Assembly (NCBI RefSeq): GCF_019966545.1
Contig: NZ_JAIMIC010000009.1
Location: 79,219 to 143,218 of the forward strand
DNA length: 64,000 nt
Direction of reading: 5' to 3'
Source: Heliomarina baculiformis
GTDB taxonomy: Bacteria; Pseudomonadota; Alphaproteobacteria; Rhodobacterales; Rhodobacteraceae
Position 1 is the stretch's first letter, and the number at the start of each line of letters is the position of its first letter. The notes beneath the pieces were generated by a model. That model made no database searches. It had not been told where the DNA came from and worked only from the letters and a program-made list of their open reading frames with translations. The position numbers and the translations under genes are program-made. This document shows positions 11,114-20,200 of this stretch, in pieces.

Positions 11114-11210
11114 AGACAAACTCCTGTACAAATACTTTTTCGGAACGGAGTCCCAAAAATCATCACATCGAAAAATAAAATTGTCGTTCTATACATGCTA
11201 AGTAGTATCG

Positions 11211-11226
11211 CAGCTTTTTTAAGCTG
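11211..11226. terminator. Perfect stem-loop after the flippase gene
   Basis: The sequence is CAGCTT-TTTT-AAGCTG, a perfect 6-bp stem lying 7 bp beyond the leftward flippase stop codon and about 100 bp before the thioesterase start. There is no U-tract on the leftward transcript, so it is a weak terminator at best. It may instead be an intercistronic processing or attenuation element that lowers PKS expression relative to the PPTase and flippase genes. Confidence 0.4.
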
Positions 11227-11233
11227 TCTATTG

Positions 11234-12721
11234 TCAATCCGTTTCTGGCATTGAATGCCCGGGTTCATCACGGTTTCTCGTCAGTCGTCCTAAAACTGAG
11301 CGAAATAATGGCAATATTTCCAATCGGATCGGATGATCGAGTACAATGATTCCCACAATCCAGCCTGTCCCCGCGATACACAAAACAGCAAAGCTCGCGA
11401 TGGCCCCAAGCATCTCTGGGTCGCCAAGAATCATGACAAGACCGATCGCTGGTAGAATCGAGAATACCGTCGTTCCAAAGCTCCGGCGCAACGCTGCCAA
11501 AAGTTCGAGGATCGAAAAACCAATCAGTGATTGGACTGTCAAAGTCGATGCCACGACGGAAACACCAACAATGATGAAGGTACTCCAGGCAACAGCGAGC
11601 ATGCCGAACTGGGCGGCAACCAGAACCACTGGTAGCGACACCAACATCTGCAAGAGCGCAAGCAGGAACAGGCGACGCGTTTTTCCCATAGCGACGATCA
11701 ACGGGTAATTAATGCCCGGTGAAAAATTCAGCAACAACGCACCGGCGATGATCTGCACCAGTGGAATCACCTCCAGCCAGTCCGGACCAAGAAAGGCGCG
11801 CACAAGTGGATGCGCCAGAAGGATAACCAGCAAAAGGCAGGGCCACATGAAGGCGGTCAGTTTTTCAATCGCGACAAGATATGTGGCCGACAGGTCCTCC
11901 CTGCGCCGGGCGAGATCGGAAAAAGCTGGCAGTGCCACTTCGGTCACGCCAGCAAGAATGACTTTTTCGGGAAACTGGCAGATCTGCGTCGCCCGGTGCA
12001 ACAACCCGACCACACCGGGCGTGAGGATAACCCCCAGAAAGGATATCGTGAGATAGTTAGACGCGTCGCGCAGGATCGACGCGCCGCCGGTGAACAGGCT
12101 GAAAGACAGAATCTCACGCCACGACGCAAATCCAAGCCTGAACATCTGCCATTCAGGTTTCAACCATAACAGCAACAGCGCGCCGGTCAGTCCAGAGGCG
12201 ACGTTGGCCAGAGCAAAGCTTTGATAGCTAAAATCGAGAGCCGCAAAGAAGAGCAGTACGGCAGAGTTTACGACCGCGCTACAGACCGCTATGGCCGCCA
12301 GTCTCCGAAAAGCCAGCTCACGCGAGAGGAGCCCATAGATCGGATAAGCGATCGAACCCGACAGGAAACCAACCAGTGAGATATGCAAAAAAGCCGTCAG
12401 CCCCGGCTGATCGAAAATTTTCGCGATGATCGGGGCAGCCAATGCCAAAATCGACGCAAGCACCAGTGTAATACCTAAATTGATGGTAAAGACCCCGCGC
12501 AAGCGGTCTTCGGTCAGCTCTTCGACCTGTACGAGATACGCCGCCGATCCTAGCTCTCTTACAGCACCCGCGACAGCAAGCGTGGCCATGCCAAGCACCG
12601 CGATTCCATACTCAAAAGGCAGTATGAGTCGCGAGACCACGGCAGTTGTGCCTAAACCGATAATCGTGGTGGCATAATTCCCTGCCGTGGCATGAAGCAG
12701 AGCCGATCTTATCCTGCTCAT
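11234..12721 (-). CDS. MOP-superfamily flippase (WzxC/MATE-like exporter)
   Basis: This 495-residue integral membrane protein has about 12-14 hydrophobic segments and belongs to the polysaccharide/lipid flippase group (MOP superfamily). It begins MSRIRSALLHATAGNYATTI, a typical amphipathic N-terminus followed by the first helix with conserved charged residues. It overlaps the PPTase stop by ATGA, so it is part of the biosynthetic operon. In comparable clusters such transporters export the finished, often lipidated, compound or a prodrug across the inner membrane (MATE-like ClbM of colibactin is a precedent). That role is inferred from position. A polysaccharide-export function cannot be excluded, but no glycosyltransferase lies nearby. 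Confidence 0.85.
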   Translation of the reverse strand: MSRIRSALLHATAGNYATTIIGLGTTAVVSRLILPFEYGIAVLGMATLAVAGAVRELGSAAYLVQVEELTEDRLRGVFTINLGITLVLASILALAAPIIAKIFDQPGLTAFLHISLVGFLSGSIAYPIYGLLSRELAFRRLAAIAVCSAVVNSAVLLFFAALDFSYQSFALANVASGLTGALLLLWLKPEWQMFRLGFASWREILSFSLFTGGASILRDASNYLTISFLGVILTPGVVGLLHRATQICQFPEKVILAGVTEVALPAFSDLARRREDLSATYLVAIEKLTAFMWPCLLLVILLAHPLVRAFLGPDWLEVIPLVQIIAGALLLNFSPGINYPLIVAMGKTRRLFLLALLQMLVSLPVVLVAAQFGMLAVAWSTFIIVGVSVVASTLTVQSLIGFSILELLAALRRSFGTTVFSILPAIGLVMILGDPEMLGAIASFAVLCIAGTGWIVGIIVLDHPIRLEILPLFRSVLGRLTRNRDEPGHSMPETD

Positions 12722-13647
12722 TCCTGATCCACGCGCACTGATGGAGAGTTTTCGCGTCCGATCGTGTTCCCTGTTTCTTTACTTGGCAGGCGCAAGAACC
12801 TGATCTTTTGACTCCCAGCCGGAGCGGCGAGAGCAGCACTGAAGCCCGGTGGAGCTGGCAGATCGATCAACCTTGGTCGAAACCCGTTCGGCACCGCACC
12901 CGCTTCAAAAGTTACTGATGGGTGCGTACCCGGCTCAACGGATACGACAAAACTATCAAGCTTCATTGCTAACCCACGCCCGTCGGCCTTGATGACGGCT
13001 TCTTTCCGGGTCCAGCATTTGAAAAATGCGCCAAGACGCTGGTCCCCCAGAAGGCATTTATAAGCCGCATACTCTGACGGTGCGAATACACTGGCAGCCA
13101 GACTGTCTAGATCATCCGTCTTGCGCTGTTGTTCTATATCGACGCCCAGATCGCCGTCATTTGCGATGGCGAGCATCCCCAGAGTGCCGGAATGCGACAG
13201 GTTGAAAACCGGGGACGGACCGCTTTCATTACGCAGGAATGGTTTGCCCTCAGCTCCTTTGTCAAACTTCATCGCTACCGCTGGCGTGGCCGCATAAGCA
13301 GACAGTATTTCCCGCAACTGTGCATGAGCCGCCCGAAAGCGTCTCCGCAGGTGTGGGAAGGCAAAGGCTTCGCAGCGTTCAGCCTCGTCATCTGACAGCA
13401 GGGCATCCATCGTCGCTTCCGACAGTGCGGGTAAATCCAGATCCATCAGCCAGACATGCACCTCATCCTCTTCAATCAGAGCTGCCGCATTTAGCGGCGG
13501 GAAGGTCGTGTAAATCACCGATTCTGCTTCCCCGGCTCCCGGCGATTCGAAGTCTAAGTCGCCGTAAAACCGCGATTCCCCGATCAAAGCAGATGCTGGC
13601 TCTGGGAATTCAACTCTAGATTGCGCAGCCGCTGTATCATTAGGCAT
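12718..13647 (-). CDS. 4'-phosphopantetheinyl transferase, Sfp type
   Basis: The enzyme transfers the phosphopantetheine arm from CoA to the active Ser of carrier domains, converting the PKS and NRPS proteins to their holo forms. The family motifs are in order: FNLSHSG, then GVDIE (metal-binding Asp/Glu), then WTRKEAVIKADGRGL. At 309 residues it is longer than the usual 220-250; the first 75 or so are a poorly conserved extension. It is the first gene of the leftward operon and starts 160 bp from the divergent NRPS gene. A dedicated PPTase supports a self-sufficient secondary-metabolite cluster. Confidence 0.93.
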   Translation of the reverse strand: MPNDTAAAQSRVEFPEPASALIGESRFYGDLDFESPGAGEAESVIYTTFPPLNAAALIEEDEVHVWLMDLDLPALSEATMDALLSDDEAERCEAFAFPHLRRRFRAAHAQLREILSAYAATPAVAMKFDKGAEGKPFLRNESGPSPVFNLSHSGTLGMLAIANDGDLGVDIEQQRKTDDLDSLAASVFAPSEYAAYKCLLGDQRLGAFFKCWTRKEAVIKADGRGLAMKLDSFVVSVEPGTHPSVTFEAGAVPNGFRPRLIDLPAPPGFSAALAAPAGSQKIRFLRLPSKETGNTIGRENSPSVRVDQE

Positions 13648-13715
13648 TTTCAGAAAATTACTCTTAAAGTTATGAAGTTCTGGGCACTTAATTACATGCT
13701 AACAACCACCGGCAG

Positions 13716-13727
13716 ATTTCCGGAAAT
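13716..13727. promoter_or_regulatory. 12-bp perfect palindrome in the divergent control region
   Basis: ATTTCCGGAAAT reads identically on both strands and lies almost exactly in the middle of the interval between the leftward PPTase start (13647) and the rightward NRPS start (13811). Its symmetry and central position fit an operator for a dimeric regulator controlling both operons. No pathway-specific regulator gene is in the window, so the protein is unknown. Confidence 0.5.
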
Positions 13728-13743
13728 TCTTTTATTGAACCGT

Positions 13744-13767
13744 GGCAAGTTGTGTAGGACAGTTGCC
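13744..13767. promoter_or_regulatory. Inverted repeat GGCAA-N14-TTGCC upstream of the NRPS
   Basis: Five-base perfect arms are separated by 14 bp (24 bp in total). They sit 44-67 bp before the NRPS start and just upstream of a very A+T-rich stretch (13768-13797) that could hold the promoter. The size is similar to LuxR-type or TetR-type operators. No confident -35/-10 pair could be assigned. Confidence 0.3.
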
Positions 13768-13810
13768 GTTATATTAATTCTTATATTTTTTCTTTTGGGT
13801 TGAGTGTTTG

Positions 13811-16800
13811 ATGGAAGACTATGAAAGGCGGCTTTCCGTTGCCAAGCAATTTCTTGAAGAACTGGAAAAACGCCGGATTTCGATCAGCTTAAAGGGTGAC
13901 AACCTTGGCATATCGGCGCCAGCTGGCATGCTGAACGATCCGCTCAAGAATCGGCTTCGCGAACAGAAAGAGGCGTTGATAGAGGTTTTAACCCGTCGCG
14001 AAGCGGCGCGCAGACGCGCCGCTGAACCCGGTCAACACCGCAATGGACGCACGCGTTTCCCTCTTTCCTTTGCACAACGACGGCTCTGGTTCCTAGAAAA
14101 GGTGAACCCGGCATCCAATGCTTACGTGATTAGCGGCGCGATGCGGATGCAGGGCCGGATTGATATTGCGTTACTCGAAAAAGCATACGCGCTCCTCACT
14201 CAGCGCCACGAGGCGCTGCGAACCCGCTTTGGCGAGGCCGACGGCGTTCCCTACACCGAGGTATTGGATCAGATTTCGCCAGATTTCGAACTATACGATG
14301 TCCCGGATGCAGATCCGGATATCGGGCAAGTCGAGATCGCCCGGCTTATCGAATCGCAGATGCCCGCTCCGTTCAATCTTTCGAAGGCACCGCTGATATC
14401 GGTGTCTATGCTTCGGCTGGCGCCAGAAGACCACGTCATGTTCTGCCGAATCCATCACATCGTCTCGGACGGCTGGTCGCTGGCGCTGATCTCTCGTGAG
14501 TTGCTGACGATCTACGAAGCTTTGAGCGCAGGCAAAAACCCGGATTTGCCAAAGGTCGAAGTACACAGTCTCGACCATGCTTTATGGGAACACGACCGCG
14601 CCGACTCGGGCGCTTGGCGTGGCGATCTCGACTACTGGGTCGAGCACCTCAAGGACGCCCCGGCACTAACCGAACTCCCAACCGACCGGCCCCATCCCGA
14701 ACGTCCAAGCTATCGAGGTGCGCGAGCGACATTAGATTTCTCTTCGGATCTGGTCGAAGTTTTGCAGAAGACGGCGCGCGACTCGAGAACGACGCTCTAC
14801 ATGATCGTGCTCGCGGCGCTGCAAGTACTCCTGCATCGCCATTCGAAGCAGGAAACTGTCCTCATCGGATCACCCGTCGCCAACCGTATGAACCAGAAGT
14901 TCGAAAATACGATCGGCTGCCTCATTAACAACATCGTATTGCGGGGCGATCTGGAACAGGACATGCCCTTTCGTGCCTATCTTCAGCAGGTCAAGGAAAC
15001 CTTGCTGGAAGCGCAGAATCACAGTGGCCCTCCTTTCGATATGGTAGTTGAGGCATTGCGTCCAGAACGCACGCCCCGCCATGCCGCAGTCTTCCAAGTG
15101 CTGTTCACGCTGATGAGCTTTCCCGAAAACAACGCGGAGGCAGCGGGTTTTGCCACCACCCCGATTCCCTTCCAGAACGGCGCGACACGAACTGATCTGT
15201 CGATTGAGATGACCGAGTTTCGCGGCTTGTTGAAAACCACCTACGAATACGCGACGGATCTGTTTGACGCCGCGACAATCTCACGACTGCATGATCGCTT
15301 CGAAACCCTGCTTTGGTCGATCTGTCGCGACCCTGACCAGAACATTCAGGAACTCGACATTGTTGCTGCGGCCGACAAGGCTCAGATGGCCGAGTTATCC
15401 AGTGTCACCAGCCTGGAATTCCCGCAAGTATCTACGGCGCAACTCATTGACGCCAAAGCTGGGAAGAGCCCCGAGGACGAGGCGGTTGTCGCCGGCGAAT
15501 CAGCGCTGGATTACGGAACACTCGTGCGACGCGCCAATGGACTTGCGCATCAGCTGGTCTCAGGTGGGGTGGAACCCCAAGATCTCGTAGCTGTAGCACT
15601 TGAACCCGGGTGCGATCTGGTGGTCAGCTTGCTTGCAGTGTGGAAAGCAGGCGCAGCATATGTGCCGCTTGATCCCCACCACCCACCACAGCGTTTGGCC
15701 GATATTCTCGAAGATGCCCAGCCCGGCATGGTGATAAGCACTTCGGCCCTTGCCAGCGATTTGCCGGATGTAGGTACGCAAAGGCTAGATCTGGACCTGA
15801 TCGACATATCCGAAAGCGATGAAGCGCCACGAAAAAGCGCTCCGGAAGACCTTGCCTATGTCATCTACACATCCGGTTCCACAGGCCGCCCGAAAGGAGT
15901 TGAAGTCGAACATCGCAATCTAGTCTCGTTCCTCGAAACTATGCGGAAAGAGCCGGGCCTGAAGCCCGGCGACAGGCTGCTTTCGGTGACAACACCATCC
16001 TTCGACATCGCAGGGTTGGAATTTTGGCTGCCGTTGACGACCGGCGCGACCGTTGTTCTCGCCAACCGCTCCGAGCGTTTGGACGGACGGGCACTGGCGT
16101 CACTGCTCAGCCAGGAGCGGATCGCCATCATGCAGGCTACTCCGGCCACATGGCGGCTGCTGCTGGATTCCGGCTGGTCCGGAATGCTCCGGCTAAAGGC
16201 GCTCTGTGGCGGCGAGGCAATGCCACGGACGCTGCCCGCCGCATTGCTGCCGCGGGTGGGGTCACTTTGGAACATGTACGGTCCGACCGAAACCACGATC
16301 TGGTCGACTTGCTCGAAAATCGAAGTGGAAGAAGACGCAGTCTGCATTGGCAAACCCATCGCGAATACCCGCATTGCCGTGATGGACGACAAGGGTAACG
16401 CGCTCCCGTCCGGCGTCGTCGGAGAACTTTGCATCGCTGGTGCTGGCGTGGCCCGAGGATACCGGAACCGCCCCAACCTTACGGCGGAAAAATTCACGGC
16501 TCTGGAGTTTCCGGGTAGCGGGCCTGTCAGAGCATACAGAACCGGTGATCTGGTTCGCCAGCGCAGCGACGGTCAGATCATCTATGTCGGACGCAACGAT
16601 TTTCAGGTCAAGATTCGCGGTTTCAGGATCGAACTGGGCGAGATCGAGGCCCGTCTGGCAACTCTAACTGGCGTCGCCGATTGCGCGGTGGATACCTGGC
16701 TGCCGGAAGGCGGGCAGGTTTCACTAGTGGCCTATGTCGTCCCCTCGACCGGCTTTCCCTTCGATAACGAAAAGACGCGTTCAGAGCTGCGCAAAGTGCT

Positions 16801-17230
16801 GCCAGAATACATGGTTCCTGCGGCTTTTGTGACGCTGGATGCAATACCGCTGACACCCAACCGCAAGGTTGATCGAAGAGCGCTCCCCAAGCCGAAAGTC
16901 GAAGATGCAAATCGGGTAGGACTGCCACTCGCCGACGTCGCGATGTCCGATGCCGAACGTCGCGTCGCCGAAATATGGTGCGATCTGCTCGATATCTCCG
17001 GCGTCGGACTCCACCAGAGTTTTTTCGACGTCGGAGGCTACTCGATGATCCTTGTAACACTGCACGAACGGCTCAGCAGCGAATTCAAAGCAACCCTGCC
17101 TCTGGTCGAGTTGTTCCGCCTGACGACCGTGGCGCTTCAAGCTGCGGCCTTCGAACAAGGGACAACCGAAACCGACAACGCATCGGTTGCACTGGCACGC
17201 CAGCGCGCAGAGAGATTTGCCAATGTCTGA
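13811..17230 (+). CDS. NRPS, docking-C-A-PCP, glycine-like specificity
   Basis: A single-module non-ribosomal peptide synthetase of about 1139 residues. A TubC-type N-terminal docking domain (about 1-55, with ISISLKGDNLGISAPAG) indicates that it receives its substrate from another megaenzyme. The C domain (about 75-500) has HHIVSDGW. The A domain (about 530-1010) has YTSGSTGRPKG, YRTGDL and NRKVDRR. Its ten-residue specificity code reads D-I-L-Q-L-G-M-I-W-K, one change from the glycine code DILQLGLIWK. The PCP shows FFDVGGYSM. The ATG at 13811 is preferred over the preceding in-frame TTG. The stop overlaps the start of the following PKS by 8 nt. Predicted role: condense an upstream acyl chain with glycine. 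Confidence 0.94.
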   Translation: MEDYERRLSVAKQFLEELEKRRISISLKGDNLGISAPAGMLNDPLKNRLREQKEALIEVLTRREAARRRAAEPGQHRNGRTRFPLSFAQRRLWFLEKVNPASNAYVISGAMRMQGRIDIALLEKAYALLTQRHEALRTRFGEADGVPYTEVLDQISPDFELYDVPDADPDIGQVEIARLIESQMPAPFNLSKAPLISVSMLRLAPEDHVMFCRIHHIVSDGWSLALISRELLTIYEALSAGKNPDLPKVEVHSLDHALWEHDRADSGAWRGDLDYWVEHLKDAPALTELPTDRPHPERPSYRGARATLDFSSDLVEVLQKTARDSRTTLYMIVLAALQVLLHRHSKQETVLIGSPVANRMNQKFENTIGCLINNIVLRGDLEQDMPFRAYLQQVKETLLEAQNHSGPPFDMVVEALRPERTPRHAAVFQVLFTLMSFPENNAEAAGFATTPIPFQNGATRTDLSIEMTEFRGLLKTTYEYATDLFDAATISRLHDRFETLLWSICRDPDQNIQELDIVAAADKAQMAELSSVTSLEFPQVSTAQLIDAKAGKSPEDEAVVAGESALDYGTLVRRANGLAHQLVSGGVEPQDLVAVALEPGCDLVVSLLAVWKAGAAYVPLDPHHPPQRLADILEDAQPGMVISTSALASDLPDVGTQRLDLDLIDISESDEAPRKSAPEDLAYVIYTSGSTGRPKGVEVEHRNLVSFLETMRKEPGLKPGDRLLSVTTPSFDIAGLEFWLPLTTGATVVLANRSERLDGRALASLLSQERIAIMQATPATWRLLLDSGWSGMLRLKALCGGEAMPRTLPAALLPRVGSLWNMYGPTETTIWSTCSKIEVEEDAVCIGKPIANTRIAVMDDKGNALPSGVVGELCIAGAGVARGYRNRPNLTAEKFTALEFPGSGPVRAYRTGDLVRQRSDGQIIYVGRNDFQVKIRGFRIELGEIEARLATLTGVADCAVDTWLPEGGQVSLVAYVVPSTGFPFDNEKTRSELRKVLPEYMVPAAFVTLDAIPLTPNRKVDRRALPKPKVEDANRVGLPLADVAMSDAERRVAEIWCDLLDISGVGLHQSFFDVGGYSMILVTLHERLSSEFKATLPLVELFRLTTVALQAAAFEQGTTETDNASVALARQRAERFANV

Positions 17231-20200
17231 TGCGCCTGTCAGCGGGTCCGGATTTCCCGCCCACGCCGTGGCCGTGGTCGGAATGGCTGGAAGATTTCCC
17301 GATGCGCCCGATTTGGGAACCTTCTGGCGAAACATCAGAGATGGTGTTGAATCCCTGCGTGATTTCACACCCGACCAGATGACTGCCGCTGGCGTGCCGA
17401 CGGCGCTGCAAAACAATCCGCGTTTCGTGCGCAAGGGCACGGTTCTAGATAACTCTGACATGTTCGATGCCGAGTTCTTCCAGATTTCTCCGGGCGAAGC
17501 GCAAATTATGGATCCTCAGCAGCGCTTGTTTCTGGAATGCGCCTGGGAAGCGCTGGAACACGCCGGTTATACGCCCGGTGGATTTGACGTGCCTGTAGGT
17601 ATTTACGCAGGCGTCAGCATGAACACGTACCTGACGTTCCATATTCTCGGAAATCGCAAACAGGCAGAAGCGGCGGGCGCGTATCAGCTTATGCTCGGCA
17701 ACGACAAGGATTTCCTCTGTACCCGGGCGTCCTACAAGCTGGACCTGAAAGGTCCGAGCGTAACTGTTCAAACCGCCTGTTCCACCTCACTTGTCGCGGT
17801 CGAAATGGCTTGCCGTGCCTTGGCGCGCGGTGAATGCGGCATGGCGCTTGCCGGGGGCGCATCGATCAATTTTCCGCAACAGACCGGGTATCTCTATCAG
17901 GAAGGAATGATCTTTTCTCCCGACGGCCATTGCAGGCCCTTCGATGTAGAGGCCCGTGGCACCCGCGCCGGGGCAGGTGCCGGACTGGTCATGCTCAAAC
18001 GTTACACGGACGCCCTGCGCGATGGCGACACCATACATGCGGTGATCCGGGGCGCAGCGGTAAACAACGACGGTGCTGCCAAGGCAGGATATACCGCGCC
18101 CAGCATCGATGGGCAGGCAGAGGTGATCGCCACGGCGCAGACAATCGCCGGGGTAGAACCGCGGACGATTACTTATATGGAGGCGCATGGGACCGCCACT
18201 CCGCTTGGTGATCCGATCGAAATAGCGGGTCTGACCAAGGCGTTTCGCGACCGTACCGACGATACCGGATTCTGTCGCCTTGGTGCTCTCAAGGCGAACA
18301 TCGGCCATCTCGATGCAGCTGCAGGCGTGGCCGGTCTGATCAAGACGATCCTCTGCCTCAAAAACGCTTATATCCCGCCAGTGGTCAATTTCCGCGAACC
18401 CAATCCCAAGCTAGCGCTGGAAGACAGCCCGTTCACCATATCGGCTGAGGGTTCGGACTGGATCTGCGAGGGACCTCGTCGTGCCGCCGTCAGTTCCTTT
18501 GGGATCGGGGGTACAAATGCGCATCTGATTATCGAAGAGGCACCGCAAGTCAGCGCGAGGCCCGCCGACACTCGACCGAGAACGCTTGTCCTGTCGGCCC
18601 GTACCCAAACAGCACTGGCAGAGGTATCGAACCGACTTGCGGGCAGGCTGAGCGAACCTGACGCGCCGACACTGCATGACGTCGCACACACATTGCTTTC
18701 GGGCCGAAAGGCATTTCGTCACCGGAAGTTTGTCGTTGCCTCCGACGCAGAAGAGGCAGCTGAGGAATTGCGTCGTCAAAGCCGGGGCAGCGTGCATGAC
18801 GGCGGCGCACGCCGCGTGGCCTACATGTTCAGTGGTCAGGGCAGCCAATTCTCGGGAATGGGTGCCGGTCTGTACGCCGAAAACGCAACCTTCAAGGATG
18901 CTTTCGACCTTTGCGCTGAAATCCTTAAGACCCCGTTGGGCTGTGACCTGCGCGACGCGGTCCTGAAGAGCGATGATCCCCGTATCAATGAAACATGGCT
19001 GACGCAGCCCGCGCTTTTTGCGCATGAATATGCCCTTGCCAAAACTTGGGTGGACCTTGGCATCGCCCCGACTGCGATGATCGGGCATAGCATCGGCGAA
19101 TACGTCGCCGCGCATCTCGCCGGTGTCATGTCGCTCGAAGATGCCCTGTCGCTGGTGACCCTGCGCGGAAGTCTCATGCAAGAAATGGCGCCGGGAAGCA
19201 TGGCAGCCGTTCCTCTCCCTGCGGGCGAACTGCGGCGACGACTTGCCGGACGGGCCGAAGTCGCGGCAGAAAATTCCCCTGAACTGAACGTCATTTCGGG
19301 GGAAACCGAAGCAATCGAGGAACTCGTCGCCGAGTTCTCCCGTGACGGGATTGCTGCCAAGATACTGCGGACATCACATGCCTTTCATTCAAGCATGATG
19401 GAGCCTGCCCTTGATCGCATTATCGCCGCAGTCGAAAAAATCGACCTGAGTGCACCCAAGATCAATTATGTCTCCAACGTGAGTGGAACGTGGATCACGC
19501 CACAAGAGGCAATCTCAGCCGACTACTATGCCCGCCACCTGCGTGGCACGGTCAAATTCGAAGCAGGTCTGCGCGCTCTCGGAGAGGACTCGTCCATTTT
19601 CATGCTGGAGGTCGGCCCGGGTACGACACTCGCGACGCTTGCACAGATGACCTTCCCGGCATCCCGCGCACGCATAAGCGCTTCGCTTTCCCACCCGGGC
19701 GAGCAGAAACCTGAAAGCAAGGCAATACTCGAAGCGACCGGCAGGCTGTGGGCTGCTGGCGTACCGATCTCGCACACAACTATTCAAGCGCAGGAGGATG
19801 CAACAGCACGCCGCGTGCCACTGCCGACCTATCCTTTTGAAAGATCGCGCCATTGGGTCGATCCTGCGCCCGGAACCGAGACTAGCTTCGCAATCGACGC
19901 AGAGCCACAACTGCCGCGCGTGACCGCCAATCCGTACCTCTGCCAGCCGGTATGGTCCACCGCACCGGCCGTGCCACTTCTTCGTATTGAAGGGCGCTGG
20001 CTTGTACTGGTCGAAACTACCGATCAGGCCCAGGCTCTAAAGAAAGAATTACAGGATAAAGGCGCGCATAACGTCGTGGCCATTCTGCCTGGCCATCTGC
20101 CACGGACAGGCCCGATTGCCGTTGCCCGGCCGGGAAATCATCAGGATCTGGTGGCGGCTCTCGGTTCTGAAGGGGCGCCCATTTCAGGCATCGTCGTGGC

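Noticed and set aside
13621..13803. 60-residue rightward frame before the NRPS
   Set aside because: Covers the divergent control region, no ribosome binding site; its palindromic content fits regulatory DNA better.
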